Positions 1 through 6,377 are shown, counted from the first letter of the stretch. The stretch: 6,896 nucleotides of DNA from Gammaproteobacteria bacterium (GCA_024280785.1 JAJRPK010000449.1:1-6896); one strand, 5' to 3'. Notes: generated by a model not told the origin, from the sequence alone. A program made the numbers and translations.

Positions 1-1797
1 CAGTGGTTGGCATGGCGCGTACGTATACCTGCAATTTTATTTTTGTTGATCGTTGGATTAATCGCTGGCCCCGTACTTGGTTGGTTTGACCCGGATGAAA
101 TGTTTGGCGATTTATTAATGCCGATGGTGTCACTGTCGGTAGCCATCATATTGTTTGAGGGAAGTTTAACGCTGAACTTTAACGAGATTCGCGAAGTCAG
201 TGCGGTAGTACGGCGGATGATATCAGTCGGTGCCTTGGTAACATGGATTATCGTCGCCTATGCCACGCGTGAGATTTTTGCTTTTTCGTGGCAAATTAGT
301 GCTTTGTTTGGCGCCATCGTTATCGTTACGGGGCCGACGGTTATTGTGCCAATGTTACGAACCGTTAGGCCCACCCGCAAACTGGCTAATATATTGCGGT
401 GGGAGGGGATAGCAATAGATCCTATCGGTGCGTTAATGGCTGTAATGACTTATGAGTTTATTCTGGCCAGTGTAGAGCAGCCTGCTATTAGTCATATTTT
501 GTGGTTGTTTTTTCAAACAGTCTTTACTGGTGGCATGATAGGCGTCTTGGCGGGGTTTACACTGGGCCGATTATTATCACAAAACCTTATTCCTGAATAT
601 TTACAAAACCTCGCGACCTTAAGTTTGGTATTGGTTGCCTTTAGTGTATCTAATGTTCTGCAACACGAATCTGGATTATTAGCGGTTACAGTTATGGGGA
701 TGTGGTTAGCCAATAAGCCCGAAGTGGATATCCACCCCATTCTTAATTTTAAAGAGCATTTGAGCATCGTATTAATTTCGGTGCTGTTTATCATGCTGGC
801 AGCAAGAATTGACCTGCACCAGCTTGCCAATATTGCTTGGCAAGCGGGTGCTTTGTTGTTGGTATTACAATTTATAGCCCGTCCTGCAAAGATTCTGGTG
901 AGTACTGTTGGTTTGGATATCAATTGGCGAGAGCGTGCATTGCTTTCATGGGTTGCTCCGAGGGGGATTGTCGCGGCTGCGATATCTGCCATCTTCGCTG
1001 ACAAATTGATTGCGGTGGGATATCAAGAAGCCGAACTTCTTGTGCCGCTGACATTTTCTGTCATTATTGGTACGGTACTGCTACAAAGTCTTACTGCTCG
1101 TCCGATTGCGCAATGGTTAGGTGTTGCCGAGCCTACACCTAAAGGTTTTTTGATCATAGGGGCCAATGCTTTCTCTCAAGCCGTAGCGAAGGAATTGATA
1201 AAGCATGATTTTCGGTGTGTGCTGGCAGATTCTAATTGGAACCATATCCGTCAAGCGCGAATGGCAGGGTTAGAAACATTCTACGGGAACTCGGTTTCAG
1301 AACATGCGGATATTCATCTCGATTTGAGTGGGATAGGCAGCTTGTTAGCAATGTCTCGCCAGCGTTATGTCAATGTTATTGCTGCGATACATTATCGAGC
1401 AGATTTTGGCACTAACAGAATATTTAATTTATCGGCCAGTGATAAAAATCAAGCAGATAAGCATACTGTGTCAGGGAGTTTTCAGGGTAGCCAGCTATTT
1501 GGTACCGATGTGACTTATTCTGACGTAGTTGCTATGGTGGTGGCGGGTCGTCAAGTTAAGAGCACAAGGTTATCTAATGAATTTGACTGGGCGACGTATC
1601 AAGCAAAATACGCCGCTACACGCCTGCCGTTATTTCTTATTGACGTGAAAGGTATTGTGAAGCCCTTTACCACTGCTGAAACATTAACTCCCGCCGTGGG
1701 TTCAATAATTTTAGCGTTAACTACAAGTGATGAATCGGTATCTGAAGACGGTTCTCTAACGGATGCGGCAGTAACGTCAATTGCGGCAACAGAATAA
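1..1797 (+). CDS. CPA1-type sodium/proton antiporter with C-terminal TrkA-N-like domain (5' end outside window)
   Basis: Inner-membrane cation/proton exchanger, probably swapping cytoplasmic Na+ (or K+) for external H+. The frame is open to base 1 (it reads QWLAWRVRIP) and the first possible start, TTG at 7, falls inside the first membrane helix, so the true start is upstream. Numbering from the TTG codon: about twelve hydrophobic segments fill residues 5-362. Signature pieces are TGPTV (108-112), WEGIAIDPIGA (132-142), with the transport aspartate at 138, and SWVAPRGIVAAA (314-325), the conserved arginine-glycine helix. Residues 381-475 form a Rossmann-like domain: strand FLIIGANAFS (381-390), acidic LADSN (406-410) and YGN (426-428), as in TrkA-N/RCK domains that sense nucleotides. 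Its GxGxxG motif is reduced to GANAFS, so NAD(H) binding is uncertain. The residue before the key Asp is Ile, not the Asn usual in NhaP/NHE proteins. Family confidence is high; ion specificity is unknown. Confidence 0.93.
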   Translation, partial: QWLAWRVRIPAILFLLIVGLIAGPVLGWFDPDEMFGDLLMPMVSLSVAIILFEGSLTLNFNEIREVSAVVRRMISVGALVTWIIVAYATREIFAFSWQISALFGAIVIVTGPTVIVPMLRTVRPTRKLANILRWEGIAIDPIGALMAVMTYEFILASVEQPAISHILWLFFQTVFTGGMIGVLAGFTLGRLLSQNLIPEYLQNLATLSLVLVAFSVSNVLQHESGLLAVTVMGMWLANKPEVDIHPILNFKEHLSIVLISVLFIMLAARIDLHQLANIAWQAGALLLVLQFIARPAKILVSTVGLDINWRERALLSWVAPRGIVAAAISAIFADKLIAVGYQEAELLVPLTFSVIIGTVLLQSLTARPIAQWLGVAEPTPKGFLIIGANAFSQAVAKELIKHDFRCVLADSNWNHIRQARMAGLETFYGNSVSEHADIHLDLSGIGSLLAMSRQRYVNVIAAIHYRADFGTNRIFNLSASDKNQADKHTVSGSFQGSQLFGTDVTYSDVVAMVVAGRQVKSTRLSNEFDWATYQAKYAATRLPLFLIDVKGIVKPFTTAETLTPAVGSIILALTTSDESVSEDGSLTDAAVTSIAATE

Positions 1798-1802
1798 AAA
1801 GG

Positions 1803-1836
1803 GCCATGGCCATCTATCTGGAGGCCTCGCCATGGC
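1803..1836. terminator. Hairpin of two GCCATGGC arms after the antiporter gene
   Basis: Six bases after the antiporter stop, GCCATGGC occurs at 1803-1810 and again at 1829-1836. Each copy is itself a palindrome, so the two can pair as an 8-bp stem around an 18-base loop, and the loop holds another palindrome, GAGGCCTC. No T-run follows on the plus strand. On the minus strand the stem is followed by CCCTTTTTATT, which is the better terminator geometry. It may act as a weak or bidirectional terminator or stabilise the mRNA 3' end. Confidence 0.35.
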
Positions 1837-1936
1837 AAATGTTCTTACGGTAGCGCTTAAATATCGATAACTAACAATCGATTATTTTCTGTTCGATAAA
1901 TGATGTATAAAAAGTCTGAAAAAGGAACGTTTTATT

Positions 1937-1965
1937 TTGACGGGTTCTATTAGTTAGTCTTTACT
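1937..1965 (+). promoter_or_regulatory. Candidate sigma-70 promoter of the HDOD gene
   Basis: TTGACG (1937-1942, five of six consensus bases), a 17-base spacer, then TTTACT (1960-1965, four of six). It lies about 90 bases before the HDOD start codon in an otherwise gene-free gap, so the HDOD gene is probably transcribed independently of the antiporter. It rests only on consensus matching. Confidence 0.4.
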
Positions 1966-2053
1966 TAGTAAACAACAACCACCTAACAATTGATCGGAAT
2001 TCAAGCAAGGGGAAGCTGACTGGTGTGATTATTTATTGATACTAGGTATTGTA

Positions 2054-2947
2054 ATGAGTGACAAAGAAGCACTATTAAAAAAAATTGGCCAATCTGACAA
2101 GCTGCCTATGCTGCCAGATATAGCTGTACAAATTATCGAACTTGGTAACGAACAAGAGCTTTACCCCGGGAAAGTAGCGGCGGTTATTGCCAACGACCCG
2201 GTACTGTGTGCCAAACTATTACAAGTTAGCAACTCCTCAATGTTTCCCTTCCGGCGTGAAATAACCTGCCTTGATGAAGCTCTAGCGATCCTCGGTGTTG
2301 AACTTACAATGAGCATTTGCATGGGCTTTGCTATTGTCGGTGTGATGCGCGGTGGTGAATCGAAAGAGTCTGGTTTTCAGCACGAAATATTTTGGCGAAA
2401 AAGTGTATTGGGTGCGATAGCTGCGATAGAAATGAAAAGTGAATTAAATGGTACACCGCAAGGAAGTTTATTTATTGCTTCGCTATTACAAGACATTGGT
2501 ATCATCGTGTTAGAGAAAATTGTCGGTAAACAATATGTGCAAATTGTTAACGGTTCTCGCAGTCATTTAGACTTAGTAGAGCTAGAGCGGCGTGTCTTTG
2601 GCGTAGATCATGCTGAAGTGGGGGCGGCGATGTTAAAGGCGTGGAATATCCCTGAGGAGCTTGTTGATGCTGTCAGCAGCAGTCATCATCTGTTAGAGTG
2701 TAAGGCGGCCGAGGACCTTAGCTGGCTCCAGTATGGCGTATCCCTATCAGGGCTTATGGCTGAGCAATGGATTGCGGAATCGGCTTATCCTGAGCGCCTG
2801 GATGACGTAATTAAAAGCTCATTGGAACGTATTGGAGACGAAGGTTACAAGAAAACTGTTGAGAAAACGGTAGAAGCGATACCAGCGGCTAATGATATTT
2901 TTAATATTCAATTGCTGTCATCAGAGCAATTAGCTAGTGTGGCGTAG
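2054..2947 (+). CDS. Stand-alone HDOD domain protein
   Basis: Cytoplasmic signalling protein of the HDOD family, a relative of HD phosphohydrolases that has lost the metal-binding HD residues and usually acts through protein contacts in c-di-GMP, motility or stress signalling. Visible family signatures (297-residue form): LPMLPDIAVQII (17-28), the DPVLCAKLLQVSNSS helix (48-62), SLLQDIG (143-149) where true HD enzymes have LLHDIG, DHAEVGAAMLKAWNIP (185-200) and SHH (210-212). The HDOD domain covers roughly residues 15-215. The C-terminal 85 residues are helical with no recognisable GGDEF, EAL or receiver domain. I chose ATG 2054, preceded by TAGGT with 6 bases spacing. An in-frame TTG at 2036 would add six residues but has no well-placed ribosome site. 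It has its own candidate promoter and converges on the crotonase gene. Its target pathway cannot be inferred from these neighbours. Confidence 0.92.
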   Translation: MSDKEALLKKIGQSDKLPMLPDIAVQIIELGNEQELYPGKVAAVIANDPVLCAKLLQVSNSSMFPFRREITCLDEALAILGVELTMSICMGFAIVGVMRGGESKESGFQHEIFWRKSVLGAIAAIEMKSELNGTPQGSLFIASLLQDIGIIVLEKIVGKQYVQIVNGSRSHLDLVELERRVFGVDHAEVGAAMLKAWNIPEELVDAVSSSHHLLECKAAEDLSWLQYGVSLSGLMAEQWIAESAYPERLDDVIKSSLERIGDEGYKKTVEKTVEAIPAANDIFNIQLLSSEQLASVA

Positions 2948-2971
2948 TACACCTCAGTAACAGACAGACCT

Positions 2972-3007
2972 CATTGGATAACCACCAGAATTGCGGGGTA
3001 TCCAATG
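2972..3007. terminator. Hairpin between the converging HDOD and crotonase genes
   Basis: CATTGGATA (2972-2980) and TATCCAATG (2999-3007) form a perfect 9-bp stem, with two further C-G pairs possible inside after a mismatch, around an 18-base loop. It sits between the two converging stop codons (2947 and 3029), where a shared bidirectional terminator is expected. No clear T-run follows on either strand, so termination efficiency is doubtful. Confidence 0.45.
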
Positions 3008-3028
3008 GGAGGCAATAAAACTACACCG

Positions 3029-3832
3029 CTAATCTTTAAAATCAGGTAAGCGTTTTTCTTTTCTGGCCTTAATCGCTTCTTGAAAATTCTCTGTAGTCAT
3101 TCTAACAAATAACTGAGAAATTCCTTCGTGGTGCATATGGCCATGCAGCGACCCAGCGTCGATACTGCTAGTGAGCATTTTCTTGCTCATTTCTACGCCA
3201 AGGTGGCTGTGACGCAAAATCATATCAGCTGTAGCAATGCACTCGTCCATTAGTGAATCGTTGGCAGTGACTTTAGATAGAATGCCAATGCGTTCGGCTT
3301 CCTCGGCATTTACGTCTCTACCCGTTAGCATAATCTCGTTAGAACGAGTGATTCCAACGGCTCGGGGCAGCAGAAAGCTTAATCCCAACTCTGCTGACGT
3401 TAGACCATTGTTGATTCCCGCCGCACGAAAATAGGCGCTTTGTGAGGCAATGCGGATGTCTGCGGCCATAGCTAAGCAAAAACCACCACCGATGGCAGGG
3501 CCGTTAATGGCAGCTATAACGGGTTGGGTCATATCTCTAATGGTGGTAATCACGTCGTCGAGCACGCGTAACGCACGACGAGCAATGGTTGGCATGGTGT
3601 GACCGTCAAATACAGGCAAATACCCGGGGTCTTGTAAATCGGCTCCGGCGCAAAAAGCAGTGCCCTCGCCGGTTAGAATAACAACACGAATTTCACTGTC
3701 AAAACTGATTTTTTCCAGTTCTTCTTTTAGCGGTTGCATGACGTCAAAGGCCATGGCATTCATTCGGTCAGGGCGATTTAATGTCACCACGGCGAGATCG
3801 GGCTTAGGTCGGGTAATTTCTACAAAGGCCAT
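3029..3832 (-). CDS. Enoyl-CoA hydratase/isomerase family (crotonase-fold) protein
   Basis: Soluble acyl-CoA enzyme of the crotonase superfamily, 267 residues, the normal length. The oxyanion-hole segments are intact: AFCAGADL (59-66) and NGPAIGGGFCLAMAADIRIAS (starting at residue 110). They are followed by the second half of the fold, with LLPRAVG (154-160), the LTGRDVNAEEAERIGILSKV block (starting at residue 169) and the C-terminal trimerisation helices. By my motif alignment both glutamates of classical enoyl-CoA hydratase (rat Glu144 and Glu164) are missing; the positions hold Cys119 and Gly139. Glu148, in SAELG, lies where dienoyl-CoA isomerases have a catalytic Asp. So the family call is firm, but hydration of crotonyl-type substrates should not be assumed; an isomerase, hydrolase or lyase role is possible. 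The start at 3832 is supported by GGAA 6 bases upstream. It is transcribed divergently from the phosphotransferase/SnoaL-like pair, suggesting a common acyl-CoA pathway. Confidence 0.92.
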   Translation of the reverse strand: MAFVEITRPKPDLAVVTLNRPDRMNAMAFDVMQPLKEELEKISFDSEIRVVILTGEGTAFCAGADLQDPGYLPVFDGHTMPTIARRALRVLDDVITTIRDMTQPVIAAINGPAIGGGFCLAMAADIRIASQSAYFRAAGINNGLTSAELGLSFLLPRAVGITRSNEIMLTGRDVNAEEAERIGILSKVTANDSLMDECIATADMILRHSHLGVEMSKKMLTSSIDAGSLHGHMHHEGISQLFVRMTTENFQEAIKARKEKRLPDFKD

Positions 3833-3970
3833 AGTATTTTCCGTTTCAAATTGGATATGCTAAAAGTGAGATTGAAAGCTGAGTGTAAAGTGGAATCATA
3901 ACGCATTGCCAGAACAGGATATGTACGGTTTGTTAATTTAATGCACAGAGAAAACAGTCCTTAATGATAT

Positions 3971-3998
3971 TTGAATACTAAAAATATTGCGTTATTAT
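3971..3998 (+). promoter_or_regulatory. Candidate sigma-70 promoter of the phosphotransferase operon
   Basis: TTGAAT (3971-3976, four of six consensus bases), a 16-base spacer, then TATTAT (3993-3998, five of six), about 80 bases before the ATG at 4077. The rest of the divergent gap (3833-4070) is AT-rich. I saw no convincing operator palindrome, and the opposite promoter for the crotonase gene could not be placed with any confidence. Confidence 0.35.
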
Positions 3999-4038
3999 TC
4001 TCGACTGCAATGAATGCTCAATAATATTCGATAATACC

Positions 4039-4066
4039 GATTTAATAAGATAGATTTAATAAAATA
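4039..4066. repeat. 14-bp tandem duplication in the phosphotransferase leader
   Basis: GATTTAATAAGATA (4039-4052) is followed directly by GATTTAATAAAATA (4053-4066), one mismatch in 14. It ends one base before the AGAGG ribosome site (4067-4071) of the gene starting at 4077, so it forms an A/T-only-like untranslated leader that should keep the ribosome site unstructured. Confidence 0.8.
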
Positions 4067-4076
4067 AGAGGTGCGT

Positions 4077-5444
4077 ATGCCATTGGTTGAAAAAGAGGAT
4101 GTCTTTCCTTGGGTAGAGAGCATTATAGGCGGAAAAATTCTTTCTTCGGAACGTCAGGGGGGCAGAGAATCGGGCGGTCGGCCCGGTTGGTTTTTGCAGT
4201 GTGAAATAGAGGGCAAGGCAAAACGTTATTATGTTCGTGGTAGTCGTGGAGAAGAGTTTGGTTTTACTTCGGTGTATAGCTTGGCAAGAGAAACCCGCGT
4301 TATGGAGGTATTGCATGAGTGCGGTATCTCTGTGCCAAAAATTATTGCTCATTCCGACAACCCCGATGTAACGTTAATGGAGTACGTGGCGGGAGAGAAT
4401 GATTTTACCAAAATTAGTAGTCCTAAAGAGCGAACGGCGGTAACCGAACACTTTGCTGAAATTATGGCGCAGTGGCATAGCATTGATGCGAGTAAATTTA
4501 AGCAGGTAGGACTCATTGCTCCGCAGTCACGTGAAGATTATGTGTTAAAAGATTTAGAAGTCTGGGAGCAAGGTTGTTTGCCGTATCTTAAAGAACCCGT
4601 TCCGATAGTAACTTTTACTTGTAAGTGGTTGCGTGAAAATATTCCGGATGCGCCGGATCGACCGGTATTAGTTCAAGGGGATACGGGGCCTGGGCAGTTT
4701 ATTTTTAAGGGTAGTAAGGTGGTATCGGTTGTCGATTGGGAATTGGCTTTTCTCGGTGACCCGATGCGGGATTTGGCGCAGATACGCACGCGCGACGTAT
4801 GGTATCCAACGGGTAACCTGCCGGAGTGGTTCGAGTTTTACAGTGAGAAATCAGGAATTCCGTTAGACTATGATCGTTTGCGGTACTACAGTGTATTTGC
4901 AATGTTTATTACCACACTGGCTTTGTGTCCTTATGTGCAGCAACCGAATCCAAGAGATGAACACACCGAATGGTTTGCTCAAGATGTTTGGTCCAAGCGA
5001 GCGACAGCAGAGGCCTTGGCCGAGTCGTTAGAAATTGAATTGGAGCCTTATGATCTGCCAGATCTTAAACCCAGCCGTCACGCTCATTTGTTCGATATAT
5101 TGGTTGATAATCTGGAAGGAGAACAGTTGCCACATATCGAGGACAGCTTTTTGCAGCATCGAATGAAAATGACTTTGCGCTTGGTTCAATACATTCGTAA
5201 TGTTGAAGCTATCGGTCGCGACATCGAGGTGCTAGAGACAGAGGATATCGGGCAGTTAATAGGTCAAAAGTTTAGCGATGTTAACACTGCGATGCGTGAG
5301 TTGGATGCTTATGTACAGCAGGCAAGGCCTGATCAAAACGAAGCATTGGTTAGGTATTTTTATCGACATTCCAGACGTGAAGAAATATTGATGAAAGGTG
5401 CGTTGGGGCGCGCCGAGAACGCCGTGATGTCGCCTATGTCGTAA
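4077..5444 (+). CDS. APH-family phosphotransferase (ACAD10/11-like) with extra C-terminal domain
   Basis: Protein-kinase-fold phosphotransferase of the aminoglycoside phosphotransferase family; in this clade members act on small molecules such as hydroxyacyl-CoAs rather than antibiotics (family knowledge; substrate unknown). Start ATG 4077 follows AGAGG by 5 bases; an upstream GTG at 4071 overlaps that site and is unlikely. The N-lobe covers residues 1-105, with the strand YYVRG (51-55) carrying Arg54 where kinases have the ATP-binding Lys, and the hinge MEYVAGE (101-107). The catalytic loop is VQGDTGPGQF (199-208), with Asp202 the catalytic base; the usual His of HGD is Gln200 and the metal-binding Asn is Gln207. 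The second metal motif is VVDWELAFLGDPMRDLA (218-234). Residues about 335-445 form an additional helical domain resembling DUF6285-type partner proteins, which suggests a fusion; this part is tentative. At 455 residues it is longer than a simple APH domain (about 330-350). Probably co-transcribed with the SnoaL-like gene 48 bases downstream. Confidence 0.88.
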   Translation: MPLVEKEDVFPWVESIIGGKILSSERQGGRESGGRPGWFLQCEIEGKAKRYYVRGSRGEEFGFTSVYSLARETRVMEVLHECGISVPKIIAHSDNPDVTLMEYVAGENDFTKISSPKERTAVTEHFAEIMAQWHSIDASKFKQVGLIAPQSREDYVLKDLEVWEQGCLPYLKEPVPIVTFTCKWLRENIPDAPDRPVLVQGDTGPGQFIFKGSKVVSVVDWELAFLGDPMRDLAQIRTRDVWYPTGNLPEWFEFYSEKSGIPLDYDRLRYYSVFAMFITTLALCPYVQQPNPRDEHTEWFAQDVWSKRATAEALAESLEIELEPYDLPDLKPSRHAHLFDILVDNLEGEQLPHIEDSFLQHRMKMTLRLVQYIRNVEAIGRDIEVLETEDIGQLIGQKFSDVNTAMRELDAYVQQARPDQNEALVRYFYRHSRREEILMKGALGRAENAVMSPMS

Positions 5445-5492
5445 TGAAACATTTTGGCGTCTAGATGATTTGTATATCGAGAATGCGAAATT

Positions 5493-5906
5493 ATGGAATT
5501 AACTAAAGTAGAAAAAACCGGTATTGCCCGCCGCTTTATCACAGCGCTGCGAGAGGCTGATTTGAGCGCACTAAGGACACTACTAACGGTCGATGCTGCC
5601 TGGCAAATACCGTTATCTTCTCCCCCTCCTTTTGGCGGGCGACACGAAGGTAGGGATAAAATTATTGCGTTACTTGAATCCAGTTTACCCGGCATGTTTA
5701 AGCCGGGTATTGGGGGAGTGGTGATTGGGGATGTTTTGGTCGATGACGACCGGGTTGTAGCCGAGGCGACTATATCGGGTGAAACACCGAAAGGGCGTTT
5801 TTACGAAAACCAGTATGTTTTTATATTACGTTTGCGCGGCGATTGCATTAGTGAATTTAAAGAGCATTTGGATACGCAGCATGCAAACGATATATTTTGG
5901 TCTTAA
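5493..5906 (+). CDS. SnoaL-like / NTF2-fold protein
   Basis: Small soluble protein of 137 residues with the cone-shaped alpha+beta barrel of the NTF2/SnoaL/ketosteroid-isomerase superfamily. Visible pattern: an N-terminal helix pair (5-32, ALREADLSALRTLLTVDA), the strand AAWQIP (35-40), the conserved GRHEGRDKI segment (49-57), paired strands VLVDDDRVVAEATISGET (81-98) and GRFYENQYVFILRLRGDCI (101-119), and the end strand EFKEHLDTQHA (121-131). His125 and Asp127 face the usual active-site cavity in this superfamily and could be catalytic, but the fold is used by isomerases, hydratases, hydroxylases and non-enzymes alike, so no reaction can be assigned. Start ATG 5493 has only a weak site (GAGA, 10 bases upstream), which fits translation as second gene of an operon with the phosphotransferase. 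Neighbours hint at acyl-CoA or steroid-like substrate processing. Confidence 0.85.
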   Translation: MELTKVEKTGIARRFITALREADLSALRTLLTVDAAWQIPLSSPPPFGGRHEGRDKIIALLESSLPGMFKPGIGGVVIGDVLVDDDRVVAEATISGETPKGRFYENQYVFILRLRGDCISEFKEHLDTQHANDIFWS

Positions 5907-5937
5907 CGGCAGGTTCTGATTTAAGCGGCTTCAATGT

Positions 5938-5974
5938 TCGCTACGCGCACAGCGAGTACTTTTCACGTTTTGAT
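5938..5974 (+). terminator. Weak candidate terminator after the SnoaL-like gene
   Basis: TCGCT (5938-5942) and AGCGA (5951-5955) give a 5-bp stem with an 8-base loop, followed by GTACTTTTCACGTTTT. The stem is short and the T-runs are interrupted, so this is a weak candidate only. The same bases overlap a possible degraded left end of the IS30-like remnant. Confidence 0.2.
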
Positions 5975-6001
5975 TGCGCTAACGTAAATAGCTATGATTT
6001 T

Positions 6002-6251
6002 TTACAACCTAACTTCTTTTACCCCACTCAATTGAGCCGCCATCCTTGAACGCCCCGGACTCGCTCTAGACATCAACGAAACTACGGTTCTGAATCGCTT
6101 ACCAAAACAGGCGTAAAACACACGATGTCGATGCCCACAAATACCCCGTGCTCACAAGCTTCCGCGCTTAAGCGACGGAACGCTTACGGCATTGTTGCCA
6201 CAACACCTGACGTTCTGTGCTCGTATATTTTCTTCGATGAATTCCAGTCAT
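6002..6251 (-). pseudogene. Degraded IS30-family transposase N-terminal region
   Basis: On the minus strand an ATG at 6251 is preceded by an excellent ribosome site, TAGGAGG (6265-6259), with 7 bases spacing, yet the frame stops after 27 codons at 6168. The peptide contains RRKYTSTERQVLWQQCRKR. This resembles the start of IS30-type transposases, where a pair of arginines leads into a YT/FT..E...W..G helix; the Trp expected after QQ is Cys. In a second frame (6073-6002) a fragment reads MSRASPGRSRMAAQLS, resembling the EISRGL..GRSIR.IA.QL stretch that follows about 60 residues later in the family. The intact spacing would be some ten codons longer, so small deletions and frameshifts are implied. 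The rest of the transposase, including its DDE domain, is absent. The homology is from memory of the family, not a search. Together with the terminal repeat at 6282-6307 it supports an IS remnant. Confidence 0.5.
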
Positions 6252-6281
6252 TTACACACCTCCTACTTAAGTCTAGGATAG

Positions 6282-6307
6282 TGTTGCAATGACCTGTTGA
6301 ATTCACC
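6282..6307 (-). mobile_element. IS30-family terminal inverted repeat (outer end of the remnant)
   Basis: Read on the minus strand from about 6307 inward, the sequence is GGTGA, then ATTCAA, two bases, GGTCA, two bases, GCAACA. As I remember the IS30 end, it carries the same three blocks (ATTCAA, GGTCA, GCAACA) with the same two-base gaps. It lies 17 bases before the ribosome site of the broken transposase start, exactly where the left end of an IS30 element should be. The opposite end is not clear: the best candidate is GCGGCTTCAA with GCGCACA at about 5925-5951, which matches poorly. If that is the other end, the element has shrunk to about 380 bases. Confidence 0.55.
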
Positions 6308-6311
6308 GTTG

Positions 6312-6338
6312 AAAAAAGCAGGTCGCTGTCGGGCGACC
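6312..6338 (-). terminator. Intrinsic terminator for leftward transcription of the DUF1214-like gene
   Basis: On the minus strand GGTCGC (6338-6333) pairs with GCGACC (6326-6321) around a 6-base loop; three bases later comes a run of six T (6317-6312). This is a good rho-independent terminator, 180 bases after the stop of the leftward gene ending at 6521. An alternative stem, CCCGACA (6333-6327) with TGTCGGG (6344-6338), overlaps it and excludes it. The IS30-like end begins 4-5 bases beyond the T-run. Confidence 0.6.
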
Positions 6339-6377
6339 CCGACAACTCACTTCTGATCGAAGAGTGTTACCTCAAAT

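Noticed and set aside
7..9. TTG at 7 as the true start of the antiporter.
   Set aside because: The frame is open to base 1 with a family-like QWLAWR sequence, and starting here would cut the first membrane helix.
513..1004. 163-codon minus-strand ORF inside the antiporter gene.
   Set aside because: It is antisense to a well-conserved membrane protein, has no recognisable motif, and looks like a shadow of that gene's codon pattern.
6166..6180. Hairpin TTCCG-CGC-TTAA-GCG-A-CGGAA (6160-6180) as a terminator.
   Set aside because: It has a bulge and no T-run on either strand, and it lies inside the transposase-like remnant.
6125..6292. Plus-strand 55-codon ORF in the gap after the SnoaL-like gene.
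   Set aside because: It has no ribosome site at a usable distance, is antisense to the transposase-like remnant and its strong ribosome site, and its peptide resembles nothing I know.
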